Notes: generated from the sequence alone by a model not told the origin. A stretch of DNA of 64,000 nt from an uncultured Acidocella sp. (GCF_946222605.1 NZ_CAMIIE010000001.1:1-64000); one strand, 5' to 3'. Counted from the stretch's first letter, positions 52,565-62,027 are shown. Numbers and translations are program-made.

Positions 52565-53986
52565 TCAGAGTTTGGCGACGCGCAGCGCGTTGGTGGTCCC
52601 CGCCTGGCCGAACGGCACGCCCGCCACCACGACGATCTCGTCGCCCTTGCTGGCAAACCCCTCCACCCGGGCGATTTTCTGCGCATGTTCAACGGCTTGG
52701 GTCATTGAATGGGCGGCCTCGGCGCGTACCGCATGCACCCCCCACACCGCCGCCAGACGGCGCGAAACCGCCTCATTCACCGTCAGCCCGATCACCGGGC
52801 AGTCCGGCTTCTCACGCGCCACGCGCAGCGCCGTGGAGCCCGATTCGGTCAGCGCCACGATCGCCTTGGCATTGATGGTATGCGCCACCTGCACGGCCGC
52901 GGCGGCGATGGCGTCGGCGGAGTTCTTCTCCGGCTGCGGCCGCTTGGCATCCAGCCCGACGCGCCAATCCTCGTCGCGCTCCACCCGGGCGATGATCCGG
53001 TCCATCATGTTCACCGCCTCGCGCGGGAACTGCCCGGCGGCACTCTCGGCCGAGAGCATCACCGCATCCGCCCCGTCGAACACGGCGGTGGCGACGTCCG
53101 AGGCTTCGGCGCGGGTCGGGGCGGGGGCGGTGATCATGCTCTCCAGCATCTGGGTGGCCACCACCACCGGCAGGCCGCGCTGCTGGGCGGCGCGGATGAT
53201 GCGCTTCTGCGCGATCGGCACCTCTTCGGGCGGCAGCTCGACGCCGAGATCGCCGCGCGCCACCATCACCGCCTGCGCCTCGGCCATGATGCCGTCCAGA
53301 TTATCCAGCGCCTGCGGTTTCTCCAGCTTGGCCATCACCAGGGCCCGGCCGGCGGCGATGCGCTTGGCCTCGATCACGTCTTCCGGGCGCTGCACGAAGG
53401 AGAGGCCGATATAATCGATGCCGAGCGGCAGGGCGAAATCCAGATCGGCGCGGTCCTTCTCGGTCAAAGCCGGGATCGGCAGCACCACATCCGGCACGTT
53501 CACGCCCTTGCGGTCGGAGAGCACGCCGCCCACCACCACTTCGGTCAGCAGATGGTCGTCGCGCTTGCGCAGCACTTTCAGCCGCAATTTGCCGTCATCG
53601 AGCAGCAGCGTCGCGCCGATCTCGGCGGCGGCGATGATCTCGGGGTGCGGCAGGCAGACCCGGCGCGTATCGCCGGGGGCGCGGTTCATGTCCAGGGTGA
53701 ATTGCGCGCCGGTCTGCAGCTGCACGCGGCCGGACTGGAAGCTGCCCACCCGCAGCTTCGGCCCCTGCACATCCGCCAGAATGCCGATCGGCCGGCCGGT
53801 ACGCTTCTCGGCGGCGCGGATCATCTCGATGCGCTGGGCGTGGTCAGCATGCGCGCCATGGGAGAAATTCAGCCGGAAAATATCGGCTCCGGCCTGGAAG
53901 AGCTGCAGGATCATCTCCGGTGTGGAGCTGGCCGGCCCCAGCGTGGCGATGACCTTGGTGCGGCGGTGGCGGCGCAGACGTTCCAT
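52565..53986 (-). CDS. pyk: Pyruvate kinase
   Basis: Last ATP-yielding step of glycolysis, phosphoenolpyruvate to pyruvate. 473 residues: N-terminal TKVIATLGPASS, FRLNFSHG, the catalytic lysine block ALVMAKLEKPQALDN, the signature MVARGDLGVELPPEEV, then VVATQMLESM and the C-terminal allosteric domain. The start MERLRRHRR aligns with the family. Transcribed away from the DUF1244 gene; a 186-base shared upstream region follows. Confidence 0.97.
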   Translation of the reverse strand: MERLRRHRRTKVIATLGPASSTPEMILQLFQAGADIFRLNFSHGAHADHAQRIEMIRAAEKRTGRPIGILADVQGPKLRVGSFQSGRVQLQTGAQFTLDMNRAPGDTRRVCLPHPEIIAAAEIGATLLLDDGKLRLKVLRKRDDHLLTEVVVGGVLSDRKGVNVPDVVLPIPALTEKDRADLDFALPLGIDYIGLSFVQRPEDVIEAKRIAAGRALVMAKLEKPQALDNLDGIMAEAQAVMVARGDLGVELPPEEVPIAQKRIIRAAQQRGLPVVVATQMLESMITAPAPTRAEASDVATAVFDGADAVMLSAESAAGQFPREAVNMMDRIIARVERDEDWRVGLDAKRPQPEKNSADAIAAAAVQVAHTINAKAIVALTESGSTALRVAREKPDCPVIGLTVNEAVSRRLAAVWGVHAVRAEAAHSMTQAVEHAQKIARVEGFASKGDEIVVVAGVPFGQAGTTNALRVAKL

Positions 53987-54172
53987 GCGAAAACCTCGGA
54001 TTGTTGTTTAAAATCGGTTTGTGGAGAGCGGCATCGCCATATTGCGCCTGGCCCGCGCCTGCGGCAGGCTGACGCCCGGGCCAGGGGCGACCCCTGAGCT
54101 GCCCGACCGGTAATTTTTAAGGTCGTTGAAATAGGCGTTTTCCACGCCGCGACTATGAGCGGGAGCAGAAAC

Positions 54173-54484
54173 TTGAGCAACCCCTTGATGGATAGCGCTA
54201 CCCAGGAGCGGCTGGAAGCGGCCGCCTTTCGGGCCCTGGTGGCGCATTTGCGGGCACGTCCCGATGTGCAGAATATCGATCTGATGAATTTGGCCGGCTT
54301 CTGCCGGAACTGCCTCTCGCGCTGGTATCGCGAGGCGGCGCAGGCGCAGGGGATCGAGCTGAGCGACCCGCAGGCGCGCGAGATCATTTACGGGATGCCC
54401 TATAAGGAGTGGCAGGCGCTGCACCAGAAACCGGCAAGCCCAGAGCAGCAGGCCAAATTCAAAGACGCTAATCCGGGCCACTGA
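54173..54484 (+). CDS. DUF1244 small protein
   Basis: 103 residues of the DUF1244 family, a small helical protein of unknown function widespread in alpha- and gammaproteobacteria. The conserved core is AAFRALVAHLRARPDVQNIDLMNLAGFCRNCLSRWYREAA with C-x2-C, then REIIYGMPYKEW. Start chosen at a TTG with GGGAG seven bases upstream; an ATG at 54155 and one at 54188 are also in frame. It precedes gapR by 61 bases. Confidence 0.85.
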   Translation: MSNPLMDSATQERLEAAAFRALVAHLRARPDVQNIDLMNLAGFCRNCLSRWYREAAQAQGIELSDPQAREIIYGMPYKEWQALHQKPASPEQQAKFKDANPGH

Positions 54485-54545
54485 AAATCTGATTGACCAA
54501 GGGCCGGCGCTTCTTTATCCCCGCCGCCCTGACCTGGAGTGGGCT

Positions 54546-54803
54546 ATGTCTGTATCGACCGAAGAGAAACCGACCAATATCGCCGGCGAGCGGCTGCGCA
54601 GCATCATCGAGCGCATCGAGCGTCTGGAAGAGGAGCGCAAGGCGCTGGCCAACGACATCAAGGACATCTTCTCCGAAGCCAAATCCGCCGGCTTCGACGT
54701 GAAGGTGATCCGCCAGCTGATCAAGATCCGCAAGCAGGAGCCGGCCGAGGTGGAGGAGCAGGAGACCCTGCTCGACATCTATCGCCGCGCCATCGGCATG
54801 TAA
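54546..54803 (+). CDS. gapR: GapR-like nucleoid protein (DUF2312)
   Basis: 85-residue protein of the DUF2312 family. The Caulobacter member GapR binds overtwisted AT-rich DNA and helps topoisomerases during replication and transcription. Blocks: NIAGERLRSIIERIERLEEERKAL (coiled-coil helix), DIKDIFSEAKSAGFDVKVIRQLIKIRKQ, and ETLLDIYRRAIGM at the end. Start at ATG with CTGGAG upstream. Three tandem GC hairpins follow the stop. Confidence 0.92.
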   Translation: MSVSTEEKPTNIAGERLRSIIERIERLEEERKALANDIKDIFSEAKSAGFDVKVIRQLIKIRKQEPAEVEEQETLLDIYRRAIGM

Positions 54804-54809
54804 AAGAAA

Positions 54810-54895
54810 CCGGGGGGCTGCGCCCCCGGGGTATAAAAGATACGGGGGGCAAAGCCCCCAAGGTATATAAAGATACGGGGGGCAAAGCCCCCCGT
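54810..54895. repeat. Three tandem GC-rich hairpins after gapR
   Basis: Three units, each TATA(T)AAAGATA-like followed by a G6/C5-6 hairpin: CCGGGGG/CCCCCGG (54810-54829), GGGGGC/GCCCCC (54845-54859) and ACGGGGGGC/GCCCCCCGT (54875-54895) with AAA loops in the last two. The period is about 32-34 bases. The last, followed by TTT, could be the gapR terminator. Confidence 0.75.
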
Positions 54896-54955
54896 TTGAC
54901 CTTCGCGCCGCAGCGCCTAAATCTGTTCCGTGAGATTTGAACGAACGGAGCGGAT

Positions 54956-56767
54956 ATGAAGCAGGCACGGATCAACTGGCAGCCCGAGGGGCTCGCCGCT
55001 GGCAACGCCGCATCCTTGCCGAGCTGGGATCTGAACGATCTCTACGCCGCCCCTACCGACCCGCGCCTCGCCGCCGATCTGCAGGAGGCGCGCCAGCGCG
55101 CCGAGACCTTCACCACCTATCAGGGCAAGCTGGACGGCCTCTCCGGCGCCGAACTGGCCGAGGCGATTCGCGCCTATGAGGCGCTGCAGGAAATCCCCGG
55201 CCGCATCATGTCCTATGCCGGGCTGCTGTTCGCGGCCGATAGCTCGGTTGCCGCCCATGGCCAGTTCTACCAGACCATGTCCGAGACGCTGACCGCGCTC
55301 GGCACCAAGACCCTGTTCTTCACCCTAGAGCTGAACCGCCTCTCCGACGAGTCGCTGGCCGAAAAGCTGCGCGCCCCGGAATTGCAGCGCTACGAATCCT
55401 GGCTGCGGGATCTGCGCGTGTTCCTGCCGCACCAGCGCGAGGACGTGATCGAACAGCTGTTCATGGAGAAGGAGGTCACCGGCCATTCCGCCTGGACCCG
55501 TCTGTTCGACGAAACCATCGCAGCGCTGCGACTGGAGGTCCGCGGCGAGGCGCTGACCCTCTCCGCGGCGCTGAACAAGCTCTCCGACACCGACCGCGCC
55601 GTGCGCGAGGACGCCTTCAAGGCGGTCGCCAAGACGATGGCGCAGAATGAGAAATTATTCGCCCTGGTGCTGAACACCATCGCCAAGGACAAGGCGATCG
55701 ACGATGAGTGGCACGCTTATCCGCATCCCTGGTCCTTCCGCAACCGCGCCAATATGGTCGAGGATGAGGTGGTGGAGGCGCTGGTCGGGGCGGTGAAATC
55801 CTCCTATGGCCGGCTGTCGCACCGCTATTATGCGCTGAAGGCGAAATGGCTGGGGCTGGAGAAGCTCGAACAATGGGACCGCAACGCCCCGCTGCCGGCG
55901 GATCTGGACAAGCATATTTCCTGGCAGCAGGCGCGTGACATCGTGTTGAATGCCTATGGCGGCTTCTCCCCGGAGCTGGCCGAGACGATCAAGCCGTTCT
56001 TCGAGAAAAACTGGATCGATGCGGATCTGCGCCCGGGCAAGGCCGGGGGGGCGTTCTCGCATTCCACCGTGCCCTCTGTGCATCCTTATGTGCTGATGAA
56101 TTTCCACGGCAAGGCGCGGGATGTGATGACGCTGGCGCATGAGCTGGGCCATGGCGCGCATCAATCGCTGGCGGCCAAACAGGGCTATCTGCTCGCCGGC
56201 ACGCCGCTGACCCTGGCCGAGACCGCCAGCGTGTTCGGCGAAATGCTGACCTTCCGCTCGCTGCTGGATGCCGAGACCGATCCCGCGCGCCGGCGCATCA
56301 TGCTGGCGCAGAAGGTGGAGGACATGCTCAACACGGTGGTGAGGCAGATCGCCTTCCATGAATTCGAGGTCGCCTTCCATACCGAACGCGCCCAGGGCGA
56401 GATCCTGCCCGAGCGCATCGCCGAGATCTGGCTCGACGTGCAGACCAGGAGCCTCGGCCCCGCCTTCAATTTCACCGAGGATTATAAGGTTTTCTGGGCC
56501 TATATCTCGCATTTCTTCCATTCCCCCTTCTATGTCTATGCCTATGCCTTCGGGGATTGCCTGGTGAACGCGCTTTATGCGGTCTATCAGGAGAGCCCGG
56601 ACAAGGAAGGTTTCGCGGCGAAATATCGCGAGATGCTGGCCGCCGGCGGCACCAAGCGGCACAAGGCGCTGCTGGCGCCGTTCGGGCTGGATGCGTCCGA
56701 CCCGGCCTTCTGGAACAAGGGGCTGGATGTGATCTCAGGCTTTATCGACGAGCTGGAAAACGCATGA
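54956..56767 (+). CDS. pepF: Oligoendopeptidase F family (M3) metallopeptidase
   Basis: Cytosolic zinc peptidase cleaving short peptides. 603 residues, the usual size; zinc motif HELGH at 395-399 (LAHELGHGAHQ) and the third ligand E422 in AETASVFGEM. No signal peptide. ATG start preceded by ACGGAGCGG. Overlaps the ABC1-kinase gene in an ATGA, so the two are one operon. Confidence 0.94.
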   Translation: MKQARINWQPEGLAAGNAASLPSWDLNDLYAAPTDPRLAADLQEARQRAETFTTYQGKLDGLSGAELAEAIRAYEALQEIPGRIMSYAGLLFAADSSVAAHGQFYQTMSETLTALGTKTLFFTLELNRLSDESLAEKLRAPELQRYESWLRDLRVFLPHQREDVIEQLFMEKEVTGHSAWTRLFDETIAALRLEVRGEALTLSAALNKLSDTDRAVREDAFKAVAKTMAQNEKLFALVLNTIAKDKAIDDEWHAYPHPWSFRNRANMVEDEVVEALVGAVKSSYGRLSHRYYALKAKWLGLEKLEQWDRNAPLPADLDKHISWQQARDIVLNAYGGFSPELAETIKPFFEKNWIDADLRPGKAGGAFSHSTVPSVHPYVLMNFHGKARDVMTLAHELGHGAHQSLAAKQGYLLAGTPLTLAETASVFGEMLTFRSLLDAETDPARRRIMLAQKVEDMLNTVVRQIAFHEFEVAFHTERAQGEILPERIAEIWLDVQTRSLGPAFNFTEDYKVFWAYISHFFHSPFYVYAYAFGDCLVNALYAVYQESPDKEGFAAKYREMLAAGGTKRHKALLAPFGLDASDPAFWNKGLDVISGFIDELENA

Positions 56768-58116
56768 GCGAGCGCAAGGACGGCAATTTTTTCGGTGAGA
56801 TGCGCCGCATGGCCCGCACGTCCGGGGCGGTGGGCGGCATTGCCGCGCGCATCGCCGGGGAGCGGGTCTTCGGCATCAAGACCGACCAGGCCAAGCATGC
56901 CGAGGATTTGAAGGCGCTGCTCGGGGGCTTGAAAGGCCCGATGATGAAGGTGGCGCAGTTCCTCTCCACCGTGCCGGACGCGCTACCCCCGGAATATGCC
57001 AAGCAGCTGGCCGAATTGCAGGCCAACGCGCCGCCGATGGGCTGGCCCTTCGTGCGCCGGCGCATGTCCGGCGAGATGGGGCCGGATTGGGAGAGCAAGT
57101 TCCAGAGCTTCTCCCGCGAGGCGGTGGCCGCCGCCAGCCTGGGGCAGGTGCACCGCGCCGTGCTGCCGGATGGGCGGGACGTGGCGGTGAAGCTGCAATA
57201 TCCTGACATGCCCAGCGTCATCGAGGCGGATCTGCGCCAGGTGAAGATGGCCATGGCCGTCTACCGGCGCATGGATAACGCGATCATCCAGGACGATATC
57301 TTCGTCGAGCTGTCCGAACGCTTCCGCGAGGAGCTGGATTATCAACGCGAGGCCGCGCAGATCCGGCTCTACCGGCTGATGCTCGCGGATGTGCCGGATG
57401 TGAATGTGCCCGAGCCGGTGGAGGGCTACACCACCACCCGGATGCTGACCATGACCTGGCTGAAGGGGCAGGGCTTCCGGGACTGGATGGCGGCCAATCC
57501 GAGCCAGGAAGCGCGCAACGCTCTGGCCACCGCCTTGTTCCGGGCCTGGTATATTCCCTTCTACCGCTATGGGGTGATCCATGGCGATCCGCATCTGGGC
57601 AATTACCAGGTCAGCGAAAGCGGCGGGCTCAATCTGCTGGATTATGGTTCCATCCGCGTGTTTCCGCCGAAATTCGTCAGCGGCGTGCTGGAGCTCTACA
57701 ATGCCGTGCGCGAGGCTGACGAGGCCCGCGCCCGCCACGCCTATGACATTTGGGGCTTCAAGGGCATCACCGATGAGCAGGTGGCGGTGCTGAATGAGTG
57801 GGCGAAATTCCTCTACCAGCCGCTGATCGAGGACCGTGTGCGGCCGATCCAGGTCGGCCAGGGCACGGAATTCGGCCGCGAGGTGGCGCAGAAGGTGCAT
57901 GCCGGGCTGCAGCGCACCGGCGGCGTGCGCCCGCCGCGCGAATTCGTGCTGATGGACCGCTCCGCCATCGGGCTGGGGGCGGTGTTCATGCGGCTGGGCG
58001 CGGAGCTGAACTGGTGCCGGCTGTTCCAGGAGACGGTGGCCGGGTTCGACGAGGCACAGCTGGCGGCGCGCCAGGCCGAGGCGCTGAAGATTGCAGGGGT
58101 GCCGGAGGCCAAGTAA
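56764..58116 (+). CDS. ABC1/ADCK (UbiB-like) atypical kinase
   Basis: 450 residues of the ABC1 family, unorthodox kinases or ATPases mostly linked to ubiquinone or lipid metabolism. The characteristic motifs are seen: MMKVAQFLSTVPDALPPEY (where the family's KxGQ reads KVAQ), the Ala-rich loop AAASLGQVHRA, VAVKLQYPDM with the ATP lysine, EELDYQREA, VIHGDPHLGNY and LLDYGSIRVF. No C-terminal membrane helices, unlike UbiB itself. Start at ATG overlapping the pepF stop; a longer frame runs into pepF. Substrate unknown. Confidence 0.87.
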   Translation: MSERKDGNFFGEMRRMARTSGAVGGIAARIAGERVFGIKTDQAKHAEDLKALLGGLKGPMMKVAQFLSTVPDALPPEYAKQLAELQANAPPMGWPFVRRRMSGEMGPDWESKFQSFSREAVAAASLGQVHRAVLPDGRDVAVKLQYPDMPSVIEADLRQVKMAMAVYRRMDNAIIQDDIFVELSERFREELDYQREAAQIRLYRLMLADVPDVNVPEPVEGYTTTRMLTMTWLKGQGFRDWMAANPSQEARNALATALFRAWYIPFYRYGVIHGDPHLGNYQVSESGGLNLLDYGSIRVFPPKFVSGVLELYNAVREADEARARHAYDIWGFKGITDEQVAVLNEWAKFLYQPLIEDRVRPIQVGQGTEFGREVAQKVHAGLQRTGGVRPPREFVLMDRSAIGLGAVFMRLGAELNWCRLFQETVAGFDEAQLAARQAEALKIAGVPEAK

Positions 58117-58147
58117 AGGGCTTGCGGACAGCAAGGCGGATCCAACC

Positions 58148-58897
58148 ATGGCGATTCTCAAACGCGGCCTTCGTTCCGGGCTCCTCGCCCGTGCCTATCG
58201 GAAGCTGCTGCACTCGATCTATGTGAATGATCTCTGGCTGGATCTGCGCCTGCATGCCAAGCGCGAGGCGGTGGAGTATGTGATCGCGCATATGCCCGAA
58301 GCCATGGTGCTGGCGGACCGCTATGAGCTGGCCCGCTTCGCCCTCGGCCGTGCCCCCAAGGAGGGGCTGGTGCTGGAATTCGGCGTCGCCGGTGGGGCCA
58401 GCTTGCGCAATCTGGCGGCGCAGACGCCGCGCGAGGTGCATGGATTCGACAGTTTCGGCGGGCTGCCGGAGGATTGGGCCGGGACCAAGGAAGGTGCCGG
58501 CGCCTTCACCCAGAAGGGCAAGCTGCCCAAGGTTCCCGCCAATGCCAGGCTGCATCCGGGCTGGTTCGACCAGACGCTGCCGCCCTTCCTCGCCGCCCAT
58601 GCCGGGCCTGTTGCATTTCTGCACGTCGATTGTGACATCTATACCAGCACGGTGACGATTTTTTCCGCGCTGGCGGGGCGGATCGTGCCGGGGACGGTCA
58701 TTCTGTTTGATGAATATTTCAATTATCCTGGCTGGCGCGGGCATGAATATAAGGCCTTCCAGGAATTCATCGCGCAGGCCGGCCTGACTTATGAATATAT
58801 AGGTGTTTCCGCCGAAAAGGGGCATGTGGCGGTGCGCCTGGGCGCGGCGGGCAGCCTGCCGGAGCCCCGCGCGGACGCGGCGCCCGCGCGTCCATAA
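58148..58897 (+). CDS. TylF/MycF-like class I methyltransferase
   Basis: 249 residues with the fold of macrocin O-methyltransferase relatives. SAM motif GLVLEFGVAGGASLRNLA (about residues 72-89), VHGFDSFGGLPEDW, then FLHVDCDIYTSTVTIFSAL and VILFDEYFNYPGWRGHEYKAFQEF, which supply the metal-binding aspartates of the family. The last 20 residues are a Pro/Ala/Arg tail. Probably methylates a sugar or small hydroxylated compound; the real substrate cannot be told. Starts 31 bases after the ABC1-kinase gene. Confidence 0.83.
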   Translation: MAILKRGLRSGLLARAYRKLLHSIYVNDLWLDLRLHAKREAVEYVIAHMPEAMVLADRYELARFALGRAPKEGLVLEFGVAGGASLRNLAAQTPREVHGFDSFGGLPEDWAGTKEGAGAFTQKGKLPKVPANARLHPGWFDQTLPPFLAAHAGPVAFLHVDCDIYTSTVTIFSALAGRIVPGTVILFDEYFNYPGWRGHEYKAFQEFIAQAGLTYEYIGVSAEKGHVAVRLGAAGSLPEPRADAAPARP

Positions 58898-59030
58898 AAA
58901 TAAGCAAACCAGGAAAACTCGGCCTGTTCTGGGCGTTTATGCCGACATGCCCGGCGGGGGCGCGGGCTTGTAATATCCAGCGCCTTAACACAAGGTAACA
59001 GAAAATTTTCAAGCGTTTGAGGACCAGGGT

Positions 59031-60164
59031 ATGCGGTTAGCGGTTTTGAAGGAGCGTCGTGCGGGAGAATTCCGCGTGGCGGCCACGCCTGACACGGTGA
59101 AGAAACTGATCGGGCTGGGCCTGACGGTGGCGATTGAGACCGGGGCGGGGATCGCGGCGGCGATTCCGGATGCGGAGTTTGTCGCGGCGGGCGCCGAGAT
59201 TGTGCCGGATGCGGCCTCCGCGCTGGCCGGGGCCGGGATTCTCTTCGCCGTGGCCGCGCCGGATGAGGCGGTGCGCGCTTTGATCGCGCCGGGCACGCTG
59301 CTGATCGCCACCCTGGGCGCCGCCTCCGACCCCGCGCTGGCGCCGGCGCTGGCGGCGGCGAAGATCGACGCGGTGGGGCTGGAGCTGCTGCCGCGCATCA
59401 CCCGGGCGCAGAGCATGGATGTGCTCTCCTCCCAGGCCAACCTCGCCGGCTATCGCGCCGTGATCGAGGGCGCCTATGAATTCTCCCGCGGCTTCCCGCT
59501 GATGATGACCGCCGCCGGCACCGTGGCGCCGGCGCGGGTGTTCGTGATCGGCGCCGGTGTGGCGGGGCTGCAGGCGATCGCCACCGCGCGGCGCCTCGGC
59601 GGCGTGGTCTCGGGTACGGATGTGCGCCCGGCGGCCAAGGAAGAGATCAAGTCGCTCGGCGCGTCTTATATCGGTGTCGATGACGAGGAATCCGCCAAGC
59701 AGACCGGGCCTTATGCCGGGCAGATGTCCGATGAGTTCCGTAAGAAGCAGGCGGAGCTGATGGCCACCACCGTGGCGAAGAATGACATCGTGATCTGCAC
59801 CGCTCTGGTGCAGGGCCGCAAGGCGCCGGTGATCGTCACCTCCGAAATGGTGGCCTCGATGAAGCCGGGCTCGATCATCGTCGATCTCGCGGCGGAAGCC
59901 GGCGGCAATTGCGCCGAGACGGTGCCGGGCGAGACCATCACCACCGCCAACGGCGTGAAGATCATCGGCCATAAGAACTGGCCCTCGCGCATCGCGGTGG
60001 CCTCCAGCCAGCTTTATGCCCGCAATCTGCTCACCTTCCTCACCAATTTCTGGGACAAGGACGCCAAGGCGCCGAACCTGAAGCCGGAGGATGATCTGAT
60101 CAAGGGCGCGCTGCTCACCAAGGGCGGCGAGATCGTCCACCCCAACTTCAAGCCCGCCGTTTAA
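59031..60164 (+). CDS. pntAA: Proton-translocating NAD(P) transhydrogenase, subunit alpha part 1
   Basis: NAD(H)-binding domain I of the transhydrogenase that uses the proton gradient to make NADPH. 377 residues, soluble; MRLAVLKERRAGEFRVA at the start, the alanine-dehydrogenase-like RAQSMDVLSSQANLAGYRAV, dinucleotide motif VIGAGVAGLQAIATARRLGG and the long block with GTDVRPAAKEEIKSLGA. GAGGACC precedes the ATG. The three-gene arrangement AA-AB-B is the alphaproteobacterial form, in contrast to the E. coli two-gene set. Confidence 0.96.
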   Translation: MRLAVLKERRAGEFRVAATPDTVKKLIGLGLTVAIETGAGIAAAIPDAEFVAAGAEIVPDAASALAGAGILFAVAAPDEAVRALIAPGTLLIATLGAASDPALAPALAAAKIDAVGLELLPRITRAQSMDVLSSQANLAGYRAVIEGAYEFSRGFPLMMTAAGTVAPARVFVIGAGVAGLQAIATARRLGGVVSGTDVRPAAKEEIKSLGASYIGVDDEESAKQTGPYAGQMSDEFRKKQAELMATTVAKNDIVICTALVQGRKAPVIVTSEMVASMKPGSIIVDLAAEAGGNCAETVPGETITTANGVKIIGHKNWPSRIAVASSQLYARNLLTFLTNFWDKDAKAPNLKPEDDLIKGALLTKGGEIVHPNFKPAV

Positions 60165-60186
60165 TTCGCAGGGAGGCTTCATCATC

Positions 60187-60576
60187 ATGACACCCGCAGA
60201 CTTGGCCGCCCAGGCGGCGGACCTCGCCCATCAGGCCTCGATCCTGGCGCAGAACGCCGCCGGGGTGGCCGCCGTGGCCGCCCAGCACGCGCCGCCGGCA
60301 GCGCCCTTCGTGTTCCTGTTCAGCATTTTCGTGATGGCCGTGTTCGTCGGCTATTACGTGGTCTGGTCGGTCACCCCGGCGCTGCACTCGCCTTTGATGG
60401 CGGTGACCAACGCCATCTCCTCCGTCATTATCGTCGGCGCGATGCTGGCCACCGGGCTGCATGGCTCGATGGTGGCGCATGTGTTCGGCTTCCTGGCGGT
60501 GGTGCTGGTCAGCGTCAATATTTTCGGCGGCTTCGCGGTCACCAACCGCATGCTGGCCATGTTCAAGAAGAAGTAA
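60187..60576 (+). CDS. pntAB: Transhydrogenase, subunit alpha part 2
   Basis: Membrane subunit of domain II, 129 residues: an amphipathic Ala/Gln-rich N-terminus (QAADLAHQASILAQNAAG), then helices FVFLFSIFVMAVFVGYYVVW, HSPLMAVTNAISSVIIVGAML and VFGFLAVVLVSVNIFGGFAVT. GGGAGG lies upstream. 22 bases after pntAA and six before pntB. Confidence 0.96.
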   Translation: MTPADLAAQAADLAHQASILAQNAAGVAAVAAQHAPPAAPFVFLFSIFVMAVFVGYYVVWSVTPALHSPLMAVTNAISSVIIVGAMLATGLHGSMVAHVFGFLAVVLVSVNIFGGFAVTNRMLAMFKKK

Positions 60577-60582
60577 CGCCAG

Positions 60583-61992
60583 ATGAACCAGTCTCTCACC
60601 TCGTTTGCGTATCTCGTCGCGGCGGTTCTGTTCATCCTGGCGCTGCGCGGCCTCTCGCACCCCACCACCTCGCGCCAGGGCAACCGCTTTGGCATGATCG
60701 GCATGGTCATCGCCATCCTCGCCACCTTCCTGCATGGCGGCATGGATTGGGGCTGGGCGCTGACCATCATCCTGGGCATCGCCATCGGTGGCGGCATCGG
60801 CCTGGTGGTGGCGCAGAAGATCAAGATGACGGCGCTGCCGCAGCTGGTCGCGGCCTTCCACTCGCTGGTGGGTCTGGCCGCCGTGTTCGTCGCCACCTCG
60901 GCGCTGAACGCGCCGCAGAGCTTTGGCATCGGCACGCCGCATAACATCCACACCGAGAGCCTGATCGAAATGTCGATCGGCCTGGCCATCGGCGCCATCA
61001 CCTTCACCGGCTCGCTAATCGCCTTCGCCAAGCTGCAGGCTTTGATGAAGGGCACGCCGATCACCTTCCCCGGCCAGCATAAGCTCAATGGCGGGCTGGG
61101 GGTGTTGATCGTGCTGCTGATCATCGCCTTCGTCGCCTCCGGCGGCAGCACGGTGCTGTTCGCGCTGATCGCGCTGGTGGCGCTGGCGCTGGGCTTCCTG
61201 CTGATCATCCCGATCGGCGGGGCGGACATGCCGGTCGTGGTCTCGATGCTGAATTCCTATTCCGGCTGGGCGGCGTCGGGCATCGGCTTTACCATCGGCA
61301 ATCTGGCGCTGATCATCACCGGCGCGCTGGTGGGCTCCTCGGGTGCGATTCTGTCCTACATCATGTGCAAGGGCATGAACCGCTCGATCATCAACGTCAT
61401 CGCCGGCGGCTTCGGCAATTCCGGCGATGCCGGGGCGGTCGCGGGGGCCTCCTCCGGCGACAAGGCGGTGAAGCATGGCTCCGCCGACGATGCCGGCTTC
61501 ATCATGAAGAACGCCTCCAAGGTGATCGTGGTGCCGGGCTATGGGATGGCGGTGGCGCAGGCGCAGCACGCGCTGCGCGAGATGGCCGACACGCTGAAGA
61601 AGGAGGGGGTGGAAGTGAAATACGCCATCCATCCGGTGGCGGGGCGCATGCCGGGGCATATGAACGTGCTGCTGGCGGAAGCCAATGTGCCGTATGACGA
61701 AGTGTTCGAGCTGGAGCAGATCAATAACGAGTTCGCCACCGCGGATGTCGTCTATGTGATCGGCGCCAATGACGTGACCAACCCGGCGGCGAAGACCAAC
61801 CCGGCCAGCCCGATTTTCGGCATGCCGATTCTGGAAGTGGACAAGGCCAAGACCGTGCTGTTCGTGAAGCGCTCAATGGCGTCCGGCTATGCCGGCGTGG
61901 AGAATGAGCTGTTCTTCAAGGACAACACCATGATGCTGTTCGGCGATGCGAAGAAGATGACCGAAGAGATCGTGCAGGCGCTCAATCATTGA
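60583..61992 (+). CDS. pntB: Transhydrogenase, subunit beta
   Basis: 469 residues: domain II helices (nine or so, residues 5-260) followed by the NADP(H)-binding domain III (about 290-469) with VIVVPGYGMAVAQAQHALREM, IHPVAGRMPGHMNVLLAEA and VIGANDVTNPAA. A conserved proton-path histidine occurs in LPQLVAAFHSLVGLAAV. Terminator after the stop. Confidence 0.97.
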   Translation: MNQSLTSFAYLVAAVLFILALRGLSHPTTSRQGNRFGMIGMVIAILATFLHGGMDWGWALTIILGIAIGGGIGLVVAQKIKMTALPQLVAAFHSLVGLAAVFVATSALNAPQSFGIGTPHNIHTESLIEMSIGLAIGAITFTGSLIAFAKLQALMKGTPITFPGQHKLNGGLGVLIVLLIIAFVASGGSTVLFALIALVALALGFLLIIPIGGADMPVVVSMLNSYSGWAASGIGFTIGNLALIITGALVGSSGAILSYIMCKGMNRSIINVIAGGFGNSGDAGAVAGASSGDKAVKHGSADDAGFIMKNASKVIVVPGYGMAVAQAQHALREMADTLKKEGVEVKYAIHPVAGRMPGHMNVLLAEANVPYDEVFELEQINNEFATADVVYVIGANDVTNPAAKTNPASPIFGMPILEVDKAKTVLFVKRSMASGYAGVENELFFKDNTMMLFGDAKKMTEEIVQALNH

Positions 61993-62003
61993 GATACGAC
62001 AAG

Positions 62004-62027
62004 GCCGGGACAAAATCCCGGCTTTTT
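62004..62027 (+). terminator. Rho-independent terminator of pntB
   Basis: GCCGGGA (62004-62010) and TCCCGGC (62016-62022) around CAAAA, followed by five T residues. Confidence 0.88.

Noticed and set aside
54810..54895. The tandem units after gapR as a CRISPR array
   Set aside because: Only three units of about 33 bases with no unique spacers and no cas genes; each unit is a hairpin with near-identical sequence throughout.
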